From NCBI GenBank assembly GCA_019120395.1, contig DWVD01000006.1:1-49222 (forward strand): a DNA stretch of 49,222 bases, given 5' to 3'. The notes under the pieces are model-generated. The model made no database searches and had not been told where the DNA came from. It saw only the letters and a program-made list of their open reading frames with translations. Numbering within the stretch: the stretch's first letter is position 1; each line of letters opens with the position of its first letter. A program made the translations under genes and the position numbers. Shown piece after piece: positions 10,423 to 18,817 of this stretch. The stretch is from Candidatus Gemmiger faecigallinarum (GTDB lineage: Bacteria; Bacillota; Clostridia; Oscillospirales; Ruminococcaceae).

Positions 10423-11406
10423 ATGGCACATACCGTAATGGTCACCGGCGCCGACGGTTTTATCGGCAGCCATCTGACAGAGGAACTGGTCAAGCGGGGC
10501 GAGAAGGTCCGCGCTTTCTGCCTGTACAATTCCTTCGGCTCGCTGGGCTGGATCGACACCCTGCCCGCCGAGATCAAAAACGAGATCGACGTCTTTATGG
10601 GCGACATCCGCGACCCCAACGGCGTGCGCACCGCCATGCGCGGCCAGGAGCGGGTGTTCCACCTGGCGGCGCTGATCGCCATCCCGTTCTCGTACCACAG
10701 CCCGGACAGCTACGTGGACACCAACATCAAGGGCACCCTGAACGTGCTCAACGCCGCAAGGGAGCTGGGCACCAGCCGGGTGCTGGTCACCTCCACCAGC
10801 GAGGTCTACGGCACCGCCCAGTATGTGCCCATCGACGAAAAGCACCCCTTCCAGGGGCAAAGCCCCTACTCGGCCACCAAGATCGGCGCCGACCGCCTGG
10901 CCGAGAGCTTTTACCGCAGCTTTGACCTGCCGGTGACCATCGTGCGGCCCTTCAACACCTACGGGCCCCGCCAGTCGGGCCGGGCCATCATCCCCACCAT
11001 CATCACCCAGCTGCTGGCCGGCCAGACCGAGATCAAGCTGGGCAGCCTGACCCCCACCCGCGACTTCAACTATGTCAAGGACACCGCCAACGGCTTTATG
11101 ACCATCGCGGACTGCGACGCCGCCATCGGCCAGGAGCTGAACATCGCCACCGGCGTGGAGCACTCCATCGGCGACCTGGCCAACGAGCTGATCGCCCAGA
11201 TCAACCCGCAAGCCCGCATCGTCTGCGAGGCTGAGCGCCTGCGCCCGGAAAAAAGCGAGGTCAACCGCCTGCTGGGCGACGCCACCAAGCTGCGCAGCCT
11301 GACCGGCTGGGCGCCCCAATACACCTTTGAACAGGGCCTGGCCGAGACCGTCGAGTTTTTGCGCGCCCACCTGGACGACTACAAGGTCGGCCAGTATATC
11401 CTGTAA
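10423..11406 (+). CDS. Nucleotide-sugar 4,6-dehydratase/epimerase, LegB-like extended SDR
   Basis: Cytoplasmic NAD(P)-dependent enzyme of 327 residues acting on a nucleotide-linked sugar. The Rossmann glycine motif TGADGFIGSHL is at residues 8-18, STSEVYG near residue 123, and the catalytic YSATK has Tyr149 and Lys153. Overall wording (FHLAALIAIPFSYHSPDSY, RPFNTYGPRQSGRA, GSLTPTRDFNYV) is that of the LegB-type dehydratases that act on UDP- or GDP-N-acetylglucosamine. No other legionaminic-acid gene is adjacent, so its product may feed another glycan. The ATG at 10423 with AAAAAGGAG upstream is preferred over an in-frame ATG at 10354. It shares TAATG with the next gene, implying translational coupling. 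Confidence 0.85.
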   Translation: MAHTVMVTGADGFIGSHLTEELVKRGEKVRAFCLYNSFGSLGWIDTLPAEIKNEIDVFMGDIRDPNGVRTAMRGQERVFHLAALIAIPFSYHSPDSYVDTNIKGTLNVLNAARELGTSRVLVTSTSEVYGTAQYVPIDEKHPFQGQSPYSATKIGADRLAESFYRSFDLPVTIVRPFNTYGPRQSGRAIIPTIITQLLAGQTEIKLGSLTPTRDFNYVKDTANGFMTIADCDAAIGQELNIATGVEHSIGDLANELIAQINPQARIVCEAERLRPEKSEVNRLLGDATKLRSLTGWAPQYTFEQGLAETVEFLRAHLDDYKVGQYIL

Positions 11407-13058
11407 TGGCTGCGCTTCAAAAACTGGCGAAAAAACCGGCGGTCCTGTGGGGCGGCGCGGCCCTGCTGGCGGCGCTGGCCGGCGTGGCCTGGGCGTATTA
11501 CTGGCGGGTGTTCTACTATCTGGACGCCCGCGTCTCGCCGCTGCTGGTCACCGGCGGCTGCGTGCTGGCCTGCCTGGCCGCGGTGGCGATGGCGGGCATC
11601 CTGCATTACGGCCTGCGCAGCTTTGCCGCCAAAGCGGCGGCCTGCATCGCGGTGTGCGGGCTGCTGTTCGCCTTTGCCAACCTGCCCATGCAGACCCCCG
11701 ACGAGTCGGAGCATTTTTTGCGCACCTACGCCATCAGCATGGGCCGGTTCGACTTTGACGGCGAGCGCGCCTACCCCGACGACGTGGCGGCGCTGTACAA
11801 CGCCTTCCCCGGCGCGTGGGTCAACGCCCACACCTCCGCCGGCGTTGCCGAGGACCCGGACACCGGCGAGCTGACCGCCTACGACACCGCCGGCTATGCC
11901 CTGAAACAATACGGCGAGGACGGCCGCGTGCAGAGCATCGCCGACAGCTTTGACGCCTACTTCAACGACCCCGACGCAACCCCGGTCACCGAGCCGGTCA
12001 GCTTTATGGTGCTGCCGTTTGTGCCCGGGGCCATCGGCATGTTTGTTGCGCGGCTGCTGGGCTTTGGCGCGCTGGGCTGCCTGTACGGCGGGCGCATCGC
12101 CAACCTGGCGGTGTATACGGCCATCTGCTACCTGGCGCTGCGCCGGGCGCAGAAGTTCCGCCCGGCCTTTGTCTGCGTCATGCTGCTGCCGCTTTCGCTG
12201 TACATGGGGGCCAGCTTGAGCTATGACTCGGCGCTGCTGGCCTGCTATTACCTGATGCTGGCCCAGCTGACCCGCCGCACCTGGACCACAAAGGACGCGG
12301 CCCTCTACGCCGCCGCCTGCGTCTGGGTCAATGTGGCCAAGCCCTACATCAACCTGCTGTGGGCGTTTTTGCCGCTGATCCTGCTGCGGGAGGCTTTCTG
12401 CGCCCGCGGCCGCCGCTGGCACTGGACGGCGGGCATGCTGGCGGCGTCGCTGGCGGTGACCCGCTTGGTCGAGTGGTACGGCACGGCCTTCCGGTACAAT
12501 TACGGCGAGATCGGCCGCATGGGCGGCAGCGACGTGAACCAGCTGGAACAGCTTTTGTTCATCCTGAAAAATCCGCTGCGTTACCTGGCCGTTTTGCTGG
12601 GCACACTGTACGAGAACGACTTTTTCATCGGCCAGCTGGGCCTGTTTGGCTGGAAAGACCTGCCCATCGCGCTCATCAGCCTGATGGGGCCGGTGCTGCT
12701 TTTGGCCGGTGCGGTGCTTTCCGCCGGGCGGGGGCAGTCCATCACCCGGCGGCGGGCAATACCGCTGGCGGCGTTTGCCGCCGTCTACGCGGTGGGCGCC
12801 ATGACGGCCATGTACATCACCTACACGCCGGTGTCGATGGTGCGCATCGTGGGGCTGCAGGCGCGGTATTTCCTGCCGGTGTTTTTGCTGGCTGCCATGC
12901 TGCTGGCCGCCCCGCTGCGGCGGATGCTTTCGGCCGACCTGTCGCCCCGGAAAGCCGAGCGCTGGGCGCTGCGCCTGTTCGCCCCCTGCGCCGCTGTGGG
13001 CGCGGTACTGCTGTTCCAGCACTACTTTGTCGGCCCCATTGCCACGATCCCGGCATAA
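11406..13058 (+). CDS. DUF2142-family polytopic membrane protein, GT-C-like
   Basis: Integral membrane protein of 550 residues with many predicted hydrophobic helices. The hallmark is QTPDESEHFLR at residues 96-106, after the second or third helix; DUF2142 proteins share an acidic PDE..H motif in the first outer loop, like the acidic catalytic loop of GT-C glycosyltransferases. A long outer segment (about 110-200) is rich in acidic and small residues. DUF2142 genes usually sit in polysaccharide or teichoic-acid loci. Its start overlaps the previous stop (TAATG). A role as a lipid-linked-sugar glycosyltransferase or glycan modifier is inference. Confidence 0.75.
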   Translation: MAALQKLAKKPAVLWGGAALLAALAGVAWAYYWRVFYYLDARVSPLLVTGGCVLACLAAVAMAGILHYGLRSFAAKAAACIAVCGLLFAFANLPMQTPDESEHFLRTYAISMGRFDFDGERAYPDDVAALYNAFPGAWVNAHTSAGVAEDPDTGELTAYDTAGYALKQYGEDGRVQSIADSFDAYFNDPDATPVTEPVSFMVLPFVPGAIGMFVARLLGFGALGCLYGGRIANLAVYTAICYLALRRAQKFRPAFVCVMLLPLSLYMGASLSYDSALLACYYLMLAQLTRRTWTTKDAALYAAACVWVNVAKPYINLLWAFLPLILLREAFCARGRRWHWTAGMLAASLAVTRLVEWYGTAFRYNYGEIGRMGGSDVNQLEQLLFILKNPLRYLAVLLGTLYENDFFIGQLGLFGWKDLPIALISLMGPVLLLAGAVLSAGRGQSITRRRAIPLAAFAAVYAVGAMTAMYITYTPVSMVRIVGLQARYFLPVFLLAAMLLAAPLRRMLSADLSPRKAERWALRLFAPCAAVGAVLLFQHYFVGPIATIPA

Positions 13059-13102
13059 GGCAAACGCTTCTGACTTATCCTGCCCGAAAGGAGGCTCCGC
13101 CC

Positions 13103-15100
13103 ATGTCCCTGCTCTCCGGTATCCTGGTCCTGGCGCTGGTCTGCGCGGCGTCGGTCTCGCTGGCGGCGGCCACCGGGCGCGACGCCGCGGTGTTCCCGCT
13201 GCCCATTTTTGCCGGGGCGGTCTGCCTGCTGCTGGCCGGCGGCTACCTGGGCATGCTGCAGGGGGCGCTGTGGCTTTGCTATCTCTTGCTGCTGGCGGGG
13301 GCCGTGGCGCTGGGCCTGCGGGCCGGGCGGGCGCGGTGGCTTACGGCGGCATCCAGCACCGGGCTGCTGTTTTTTGCCGCGGCGTCGCTGGTGATCTGGG
13401 TTTTGTTCGCGGTGCTGCAGCCTATGTTCGTCGAGTGGGACGAGTTCACCTTCTGGGGCATGGCCGCCAAGCTGCTCAAAGAAAAAAATGTGCTGTACCC
13501 GGCCGACCCGGCCAACCTGCGGGCGGTCAGCGGTCTGCCGGGGCTGGGGCTGGTGTCCTACTTTGTGCAGGGCTTTGCCGCCGATTTTGGCGAGTGGCAG
13601 TGCCTTGCCGGCTATGATATGCTTTTGATGGCCTGCCTGTCCGCCGCCGCGTCGCTGCCCCGCCGCCGCTGGCCCCACAGCGTTGCGGTGCTGGCGGGTG
13701 GTGCGCTGCTGCCCTTCTTTTTCAGCGTGACGCCGGCGGGCACGGCCAGCACCGTCTACGCCAACGCCATGGCCGACGTGCCGCTGGCGCTTTTGTTCGG
13801 CGGGGCGCTCTGCCTGTGGTTCGCCGTCGGGCCGGGCAGGCTGGGCATGCTGCTGACCGCCCTGCCGCTGGCGCTTTTGACGCTGGCCAAGGACATGGGC
13901 TTTGCCTACGCGCTGATCGCGGTATTTGTGATCTTTCTGGACCTGCTGTTCGGCCGGAAATGGAAGCGGCTGCCCCGCGGCCGGTTTTTCGGCGGCGCAG
14001 TGGGGCGCGCTGCGGTGCTGGCGGCGCCGGTGCTGGCGGCTTTCCTTGGCTGGAACGCCTACACCGCCGCCCACCTGGAAACCACCGGCGCGTCGGTGGG
14101 CAGCGGCGGCCTGAGTTACGGCCAGGTGCTGTTTGGCGGCCTGGCGCAGTTTTTTGGCATTGACCGCACCGGGAAATTTGCCGACCTGATGGGCCTGATG
14201 GCCGACGCGTTCTTTACCCGCAGCGTCAGCCTGGTGGGCGCGCCGGCCTTTGCCGTTGCGGCCATCACGCTGGTGGGGGCGACGGCCTTCGCCTTTGCCC
14301 AAAAGGGCGCCGGGCGCCGCCGCGTGGCCGCGGTGTGGGGCGGGCTGGCCTTCTGCTTTGCGGCCTTCTACCTGTTCCACCTGATTTTGTATTACTACAA
14401 CTTCTCCGACGTGGAGGCCTACGCTTTGCAGGACTTTGACCGCTACATCGGCCCCTACTTGCAGGGGTGGATGCTGGCCATGCTCTGCCTGCTGGGGCAT
14501 TCGGCCGCCCTGCGGACGGAGGGCGTTCCGGCCCGGCTGGCCGGCCTGGCGCTGCTGGGCGCGTCGGCCTGCGTGGCGGCGCTTTTTGCCTGGCGGGGCG
14601 TGCCGGCTTCCGGTTTCTGGACCGATAGCGACAGCCGCTACCTGCTGCGGCAGGACGTCAAGGCCCGCGCCGCCGCCGCCAACCAGGTGCTGGACTGGGA
14701 CGACACGGTGCTGGTTATCAGCCAGGGGGACGACGCCACCCGCTGGTACTATTATAACTACGAGCTGACCGCCCGGGTGGCCCGCGGCTACGGCGGGTTT
14801 TTCAACGGCGAGGACGCTTCCAGCCGGTGGGACTCCGACTTTATGAACCTGGTGGAGAGCGAAAACTGGACGCTGTACGACTACAAGGCCGTCTGCACGC
14901 CGCCCGCGCTGGTGGCCTATCTGGAAGAAAAGGGCTGCAATTACCTGCTGATCGACCGGGCGGACGACTACCTGGAGCGGTCCTTCAGCCCGCTGTTCGA
15001 GGGCGGCCTGACCGCCGACATGCCCATGACGCTGTACAGCTTTGACCCGGCGGCCGAGGTGCCTTTCACGCCGGTGGCTGTGGCGGAAAGCGAGGGCTGA
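13103..15100 (+). CDS. Large GT-C-like membrane protein, copy 1 of a tandem pair
   Basis: Polytopic membrane protein of 665 residues: about a dozen hydrophobic helices to residue ~500, then a ~160-residue outer domain. After the fourth or fifth helix it carries EWDEFTFWGMAAKLL, an acidic loop of the kind used by polyprenyl-phosphate-sugar glycosyltransferases. The tail holds VISQGDDATRWYYY and EKGCNYLLIDRADDY. The gene at 15768-17852 matches it block by block (WDEFTFWG/FDELNLWA, ADVPLALLFGG/GDIPAGLVLGG, VISQGDD/YVSQGDN), so they are paralogues. The ATG at 13103 has GAAAGGAGG upstream. Only 3 bases separate it from the next gene. I do not recognise a named family; glycosyl transfer is inferred. 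Confidence 0.7.
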   Translation: MSLLSGILVLALVCAASVSLAAATGRDAAVFPLPIFAGAVCLLLAGGYLGMLQGALWLCYLLLLAGAVALGLRAGRARWLTAASSTGLLFFAAASLVIWVLFAVLQPMFVEWDEFTFWGMAAKLLKEKNVLYPADPANLRAVSGLPGLGLVSYFVQGFAADFGEWQCLAGYDMLLMACLSAAASLPRRRWPHSVAVLAGGALLPFFFSVTPAGTASTVYANAMADVPLALLFGGALCLWFAVGPGRLGMLLTALPLALLTLAKDMGFAYALIAVFVIFLDLLFGRKWKRLPRGRFFGGAVGRAAVLAAPVLAAFLGWNAYTAAHLETTGASVGSGGLSYGQVLFGGLAQFFGIDRTGKFADLMGLMADAFFTRSVSLVGAPAFAVAAITLVGATAFAFAQKGAGRRRVAAVWGGLAFCFAAFYLFHLILYYYNFSDVEAYALQDFDRYIGPYLQGWMLAMLCLLGHSAALRTEGVPARLAGLALLGASACVAALFAWRGVPASGFWTDSDSRYLLRQDVKARAAAANQVLDWDDTVLVISQGDDATRWYYYNYELTARVARGYGGFFNGEDASSRWDSDFMNLVESENWTLYDYKAVCTPPALVAYLEEKGCNYLLIDRADDYLERSFSPLFEGGLTADMPMTLYSFDPAAEVPFTPVAVAESEG

Positions 15101-15103
15101 CCG

Positions 15104-15736
15104 ATGAGTGAGACAAAACGCACCGCGCGGCTGTTTGGCGTCTGCTACGCGCTGGCGCTGATCTTCTGGGTGGTGTTCTGCCTGGGCAGGTGCGCCGTTA
15201 TGCTGGCGCACCGCGCCGGCGGCGATATGCCCCAGACCACCCTGACTGCCGCGGACCTAACCTTCGAGAGCTTCGAGTGTTACCTTGACCTGGAGTGGAA
15301 CGCCCCGCCGGACGACGACCCAAACTGGTATCTTTCCACCGACAACGATCCCCATATTTTGTACGACGGCGGCGGCTACATCGAGACGGTGCGCCTGTAC
15401 GCCGAATACCGCCTGCCCCCCGGCAGCGTGGCGCTGTACTACCTGCTGCCTGGCCAGACCGATTACAGCGAAACGCAGAAGGTCTTTGCCCATGTGGTGC
15501 AGCCCGGCGTCTACGAGTTCGACCTGGGCGGCAAGACGGTATCGGGGCTGCGCATCGACCCGGACAGCGTGGGCGGCGTGGCGACGCTGTTCACCGGCGT
15601 TGAGCTGAACCCGCCGCAGTTCTGGCTGCTGCGGTTTGTGCCAAACGGCGGCCAGTGGCTTTTGCTGCTTGGCCTGCCCGCCTGCGCGGCCGCCGCCTGG
15701 GCGCTGGTGCGGGGCAGACGGCCGGAAAAACCCTGA
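15104..15736 (+). CDS. Small two-helix ectodomain protein, copy 1, unknown function
   Basis: Protein of 210 residues with a hydrophobic helix near residues 10-35 and another near 180-202, leaving a ~145-residue ectodomain between them. The ectodomain looks all-beta and contains DDPNWYLSTDNDPHI, VRLYAEYRLPPG and GLRIDPDS. The gene at 17849-18529 has the same plan and matching segments (GDPQIILD, LRLDPCS), so these are paralogues that each follow a large membrane protein. A carbohydrate-binding-like sandwich serving as partner of the upstream transferase is my inference; I do not recognise a named domain. GAGGG precedes the ATG. Confidence 0.65.
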   Translation: MSETKRTARLFGVCYALALIFWVVFCLGRCAVMLAHRAGGDMPQTTLTAADLTFESFECYLDLEWNAPPDDDPNWYLSTDNDPHILYDGGGYIETVRLYAEYRLPPGSVALYYLLPGQTDYSETQKVFAHVVQPGVYEFDLGGKTVSGLRIDPDSVGGVATLFTGVELNPPQFWLLRFVPNGGQWLLLLGLPACAAAAWALVRGRRPEKP

Positions 15737-15767
15737 CGACCATGAATTTATCCGAAAGGAGCTGCCC

Positions 15768-17852
15768 ATGGAGCTGCTCTGTGTATTCGCCGCGCTGGCG
15801 GCGGTGTTTCTGTTCAGCGCCTTCCTTACGCTCAAGTGCGGCCTGCACAGCGCGCTGGCGCCGCTGACGGCGCTGGCCGCCGCGGTGCTCTGGCTGACGG
15901 TGTGGGGCATGGCCGGGCCGCTGCTGGCGGGGGCGTGGCTGCTGTACGCCGCCTTTGCGGGGCTTGGCCTGTGGGCGCTGTGGCCCCGCAAGGACCGTGC
16001 CAAACGACCTGACTATAAAGCGCTGCTTACCCCCGGCGCGGTGCTGTTTTACGGCATGACCGCGGCCTTTGCCGTTTACTTTTTTATCCGCCAGCCCATG
16101 GCCACCGGCTTTGACGAGCTGAACCTGTGGGCCACCGCCGTCAAGGTGACCAAGGTGGACAACAGCCTGTATGCCACCGCCACGCTGGGCACCCCCTGGG
16201 CCGTCACCCAGAACCCCGGCCTGCCGCTGCTCTCCTACTTTTTCAGCTTTTTTGGCGCCTATGCCGACTGGAAGATCTACCTTGCCTACAACGCCTTGGC
16301 CTTTGCGGTGTTCGGGGCGGTGCTGGGCACATTGGATTTTTCCCGCTTCCGCATCGCGGTGCCGCTGGCGGCGGCGCTGTGGTGCGTGCCCTACTTTTTC
16401 ACCACCTACAACCACACCATCTACTTAAACACCGTCTATATGACCAGCTACGGCGACATCCCCGCCGGGCTTGTGCTGGGCGGTGCCGTGGCGCTGTGGC
16501 TGGCGCTGCGCCGCTCCGACGGCCCCAAATGGGCGGTGCTGCCGGTGCTGGCGCTGGCCGCCAACCTGAAGGCCAACACCTTTGTGCTGGCGCTGGTGGC
16601 CGCGGGGCTGGTGGCTGCGGACGCCTGGCTTTTGCCGGACGGCCGGTTCCGCCGCGGCATTTTGCGGCGCACTGGCTTTGCGGCGGCCTGCTTTGCCGCG
16701 CCGCTGGCCGTCTACTACCTGTGGAATGTGCGGTATGTGGGCTACCTGGTGGCCAAAAACAGCTCCGGCGGCGGCGTGGGCGAAACCACCGCCGCCCTGT
16801 CCGACGTGGTGGTCAACGGCATCCGGATCTTGCTGGGCCAGCCGGTGGAGGGCTTTTTTGCCGAGCGCAAACCCCAGTTCTTGCAGGCCATCGCCGATAT
16901 GGGCACCCAGTTCTGGACGGATGCCGGCAACATGAGCATGGTCGGCCAGGGCCGCAATGTGGTCATTCTAATTTTGGCAGTGTTCCTGCTGGCGGTCTGC
17001 CTTGCGCCCTGCCTGAAGGCCCGGCTGCGGGTGGCGTGCGCCGCCGTGTGCAGCACCCTGTGCTTTTTGGGCTACAACCTGATGCTGGCGCTGAGCTACG
17101 GCTTTATCTTCAAGCCCTTCCAGGCCGAAAGCCTGACCGACTACAACCGTTACATTTACAGCTATTACATCGGCTGGTTTTTGATCGCGCTGGCCTGCCT
17201 GGCGCTGGTGCTGCAGCCCTACATCGAGGTGGTGCAGGTCCGGCTGAAGGACGGCCCCGCCGCGGCGGCCCAGTTCAGCCGGCCCCGCTTTGCGCCGGCA
17301 GGGCAGGGGGTGGTGCTGCTTTTGGCGGCGGCGATGCTGTTCCGGCTGAACCAGCTGGTGCTGCCCCAGCTTTCGGTGCTGGGATTTTCCGACAGCGAGT
17401 TTGCCGACCGCAAGGCCGAGCGCGCCGAAGCCCAGCTGGTCTGCAGCTATCTGGAACCCGACGACCGGGTGTTCTACGTCAGCCAGGGCGACAACGGCGA
17501 GGGCTGGTTCTCGGCGGTGTTTGACTTTTACCCGGTGCTGGTGGACTATTCCGGCGTCGTCTCCACCATGGAGGGCGGCGGCGGGACCTTCGGCCTGCCG
17601 GAGCTGGAGCCGGAGGAGGAAGGCGTCAAGAAATATTACTACCACCCCTACACCGCCCAGCGCCTGGATGAGACCATCCGGGAAAACGGCTGCACCGTAC
17701 TCTATTTGCAGCAGATCGACGATATTTTTGTGGAAAGCTATGCGGAGCTGTTCACCGACGGACTGGCCGCCGCGCAAAACGGCGAGACGCTGCTTTACCG
17801 CGTCACCGATGCGGGCTTTGCCCCGGTGGAGATGGAGGTGACCGGCCGATGA
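15768..17852 (+). CDS. Large GT-C-like membrane protein, copy 2 of a tandem pair
   Basis: Polytopic membrane protein of 694 residues, paralogue of 13103-15100. The acidic loop is GFDELNLWATAVKV, followed by NPGLPLLSYFFSFFGAYADW, a helix block with GDIPAGLVLGGAVALW, and a C-terminal outer domain starting near FYVSQGDNGEGW and ending after ENGCTVLYLQQIDD. The aspartate and glutamate of the acidic loop are conserved in both copies; divergence elsewhere is large, so the duplication is old or function has shifted. The ATG at 15768 has CGAAAGGAG upstream. It overlaps the next gene by four bases (ATGA). Likely role: glycosyl transfer from a lipid-linked sugar at the outer membrane face. Confidence 0.7.
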   Translation: MELLCVFAALAAVFLFSAFLTLKCGLHSALAPLTALAAAVLWLTVWGMAGPLLAGAWLLYAAFAGLGLWALWPRKDRAKRPDYKALLTPGAVLFYGMTAAFAVYFFIRQPMATGFDELNLWATAVKVTKVDNSLYATATLGTPWAVTQNPGLPLLSYFFSFFGAYADWKIYLAYNALAFAVFGAVLGTLDFSRFRIAVPLAAALWCVPYFFTTYNHTIYLNTVYMTSYGDIPAGLVLGGAVALWLALRRSDGPKWAVLPVLALAANLKANTFVLALVAAGLVAADAWLLPDGRFRRGILRRTGFAAACFAAPLAVYYLWNVRYVGYLVAKNSSGGGVGETTAALSDVVVNGIRILLGQPVEGFFAERKPQFLQAIADMGTQFWTDAGNMSMVGQGRNVVILILAVFLLAVCLAPCLKARLRVACAAVCSTLCFLGYNLMLALSYGFIFKPFQAESLTDYNRYIYSYYIGWFLIALACLALVLQPYIEVVQVRLKDGPAAAAQFSRPRFAPAGQGVVLLLAAAMLFRLNQLVLPQLSVLGFSDSEFADRKAERAEAQLVCSYLEPDDRVFYVSQGDNGEGWFSAVFDFYPVLVDYSGVVSTMEGGGGTFGLPELEPEEEGVKKYYYHPYTAQRLDETIRENGCTVLYLQQIDDIFVESYAELFTDGLAAAQNGETLLYRVTDAGFAPVEMEVTGR

Positions 17853-18529
17853 ACGACAAACTGCGCCGCGGCCCGCTGGCCGCGCTGAAGCGCCTGACGG
17901 CCCGCCAGGGCGGACTGGCGATGCTGTGCTACCTGCTGGCGCTGGCCGCCTGGCTGGCGCTGGGGGCCTGGAACTTTGCCGCCGACGCCCTTGCCCGCGC
18001 AGACGGCGCCCTGGCCGAGGAAAGCATCCCGGTCGGGGATTTCCAGCTGGTGGACGTCGCTGCCGAGGCTGACGGCTGGTATGCGGCGACCAGCGGCGAC
18101 CCGCAGATCATTCTGGACAACGTGGACGGCCGGGTGGTGCGCACCCTGAGCTACGCCGCCGAGTTTGACGGCGAGCCGCGGGAGATGTGCCTGTACTACA
18201 CCACCGCCCCCGGCGAGCCTTACAGCCAGGACAACCGGGTGTTCCCCACGCAGGCGGCCGACGGCAGCTACGTCTACACGCTGCCCCGCACTGCGCTGGT
18301 CTCGCTGCGGCTGGACCCCTGCAGCCCGGACGAGAACGCCGCCGTCCGCATGCGGTTTGACGGCGGCGCCATCACCCTGAACGCCGCCGGCGCCCTGCCC
18401 GGCGGACTGGACTACTGGCTGCCCAGCTGGTATCAGGCCTTCTGCCTGATCTTGTACCCCGCGCTGGCCGCCGCCGCCCTCAGCTGGCTGTGGGCCTGCT
18501 GGCGCGCGGTGCGGCAGAGGAAAAACTGA
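17849..18529 (+). CDS. Small two-helix ectodomain protein, copy 2, unknown function
   Basis: Protein of 226 residues, paralogue of 15104-15736. The first helix is near residues 25-50 and the second near 195-215; the ectodomain between carries DGWYAATSGDPQIILDN, LSYAAEFDG, MCLYYTTAPGE and LVSLRLDPCSPD. Its start codon overlaps the stop of the preceding large membrane protein, which argues for equal synthesis and complex formation. It is the last gene of the operon; a strong terminator follows at 18538. Confidence 0.65.
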   Translation: MNDKLRRGPLAALKRLTARQGGLAMLCYLLALAAWLALGAWNFAADALARADGALAEESIPVGDFQLVDVAAEADGWYAATSGDPQIILDNVDGRVVRTLSYAAEFDGEPREMCLYYTTAPGEPYSQDNRVFPTQAADGSYVYTLPRTALVSLRLDPCSPDENAAVRMRFDGGAITLNAAGALPGGLDYWLPSWYQAFCLILYPALAAAALSWLWACWRAVRQRKN

Positions 18530-18537
18530 CGAAGATC

Positions 18538-18594
18538 ACAGCCTGCCGCCGGCCGGCCGGGACGCCCCGGCCCCGGGTGGCAGGCTGTTTTTTT
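18538..18594 (+). terminator. Terminator of the surface-glycan operon
   Basis: ACAGCCTGCC pairs with GGCAGGCTGT around a GC-rich loop and is followed by a run of Ts. No other strong terminator is visible between 10423 and here. Confidence 0.85.
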
Positions 18595-18690
18595 GCGCGC
18601 CCCGCCGCGCACGGGGGACGGCGCGCGGGATTCTGCCCATTCTTGCCATAAAGAAATGGCGCGGAGGCACAAAATTTGGCATAACGACGA

Positions 18691-18719
18691 TTGGAAAATC
18701 CCTGCGCAGGTGCTAAAAT
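18691..18719 (+). promoter_or_regulatory. Promoter of the alcohol/aldehyde dehydrogenase pair
   Basis: TTGGAA, 17-base spacer, TAAAAT, about 95 bases ahead of the start codon. Confidence 0.75.
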
Positions 18720-18817
18720 GATTCAGGAAATTGAATGATTTGCCGGCGCGGCAATGCGCCGGCGTGCAGGCGGGACGTCCGGGAAGCGCCGGCCGGACCT
18801 GCCGGGAGGTATCTGCC

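Noticed and set aside
11379-13022. Minus-strand 547-codon frame
   Set aside because: Arg/Gln/His-rich low-complexity translation, antisense to the DUF2142 gene; no ribosome site or homology signal.
13022-15211. Minus-strand 729-codon frame
   Set aside because: Antisense shadow of the large membrane protein gene at 13103; composition typical of GC-rich antisense frames.
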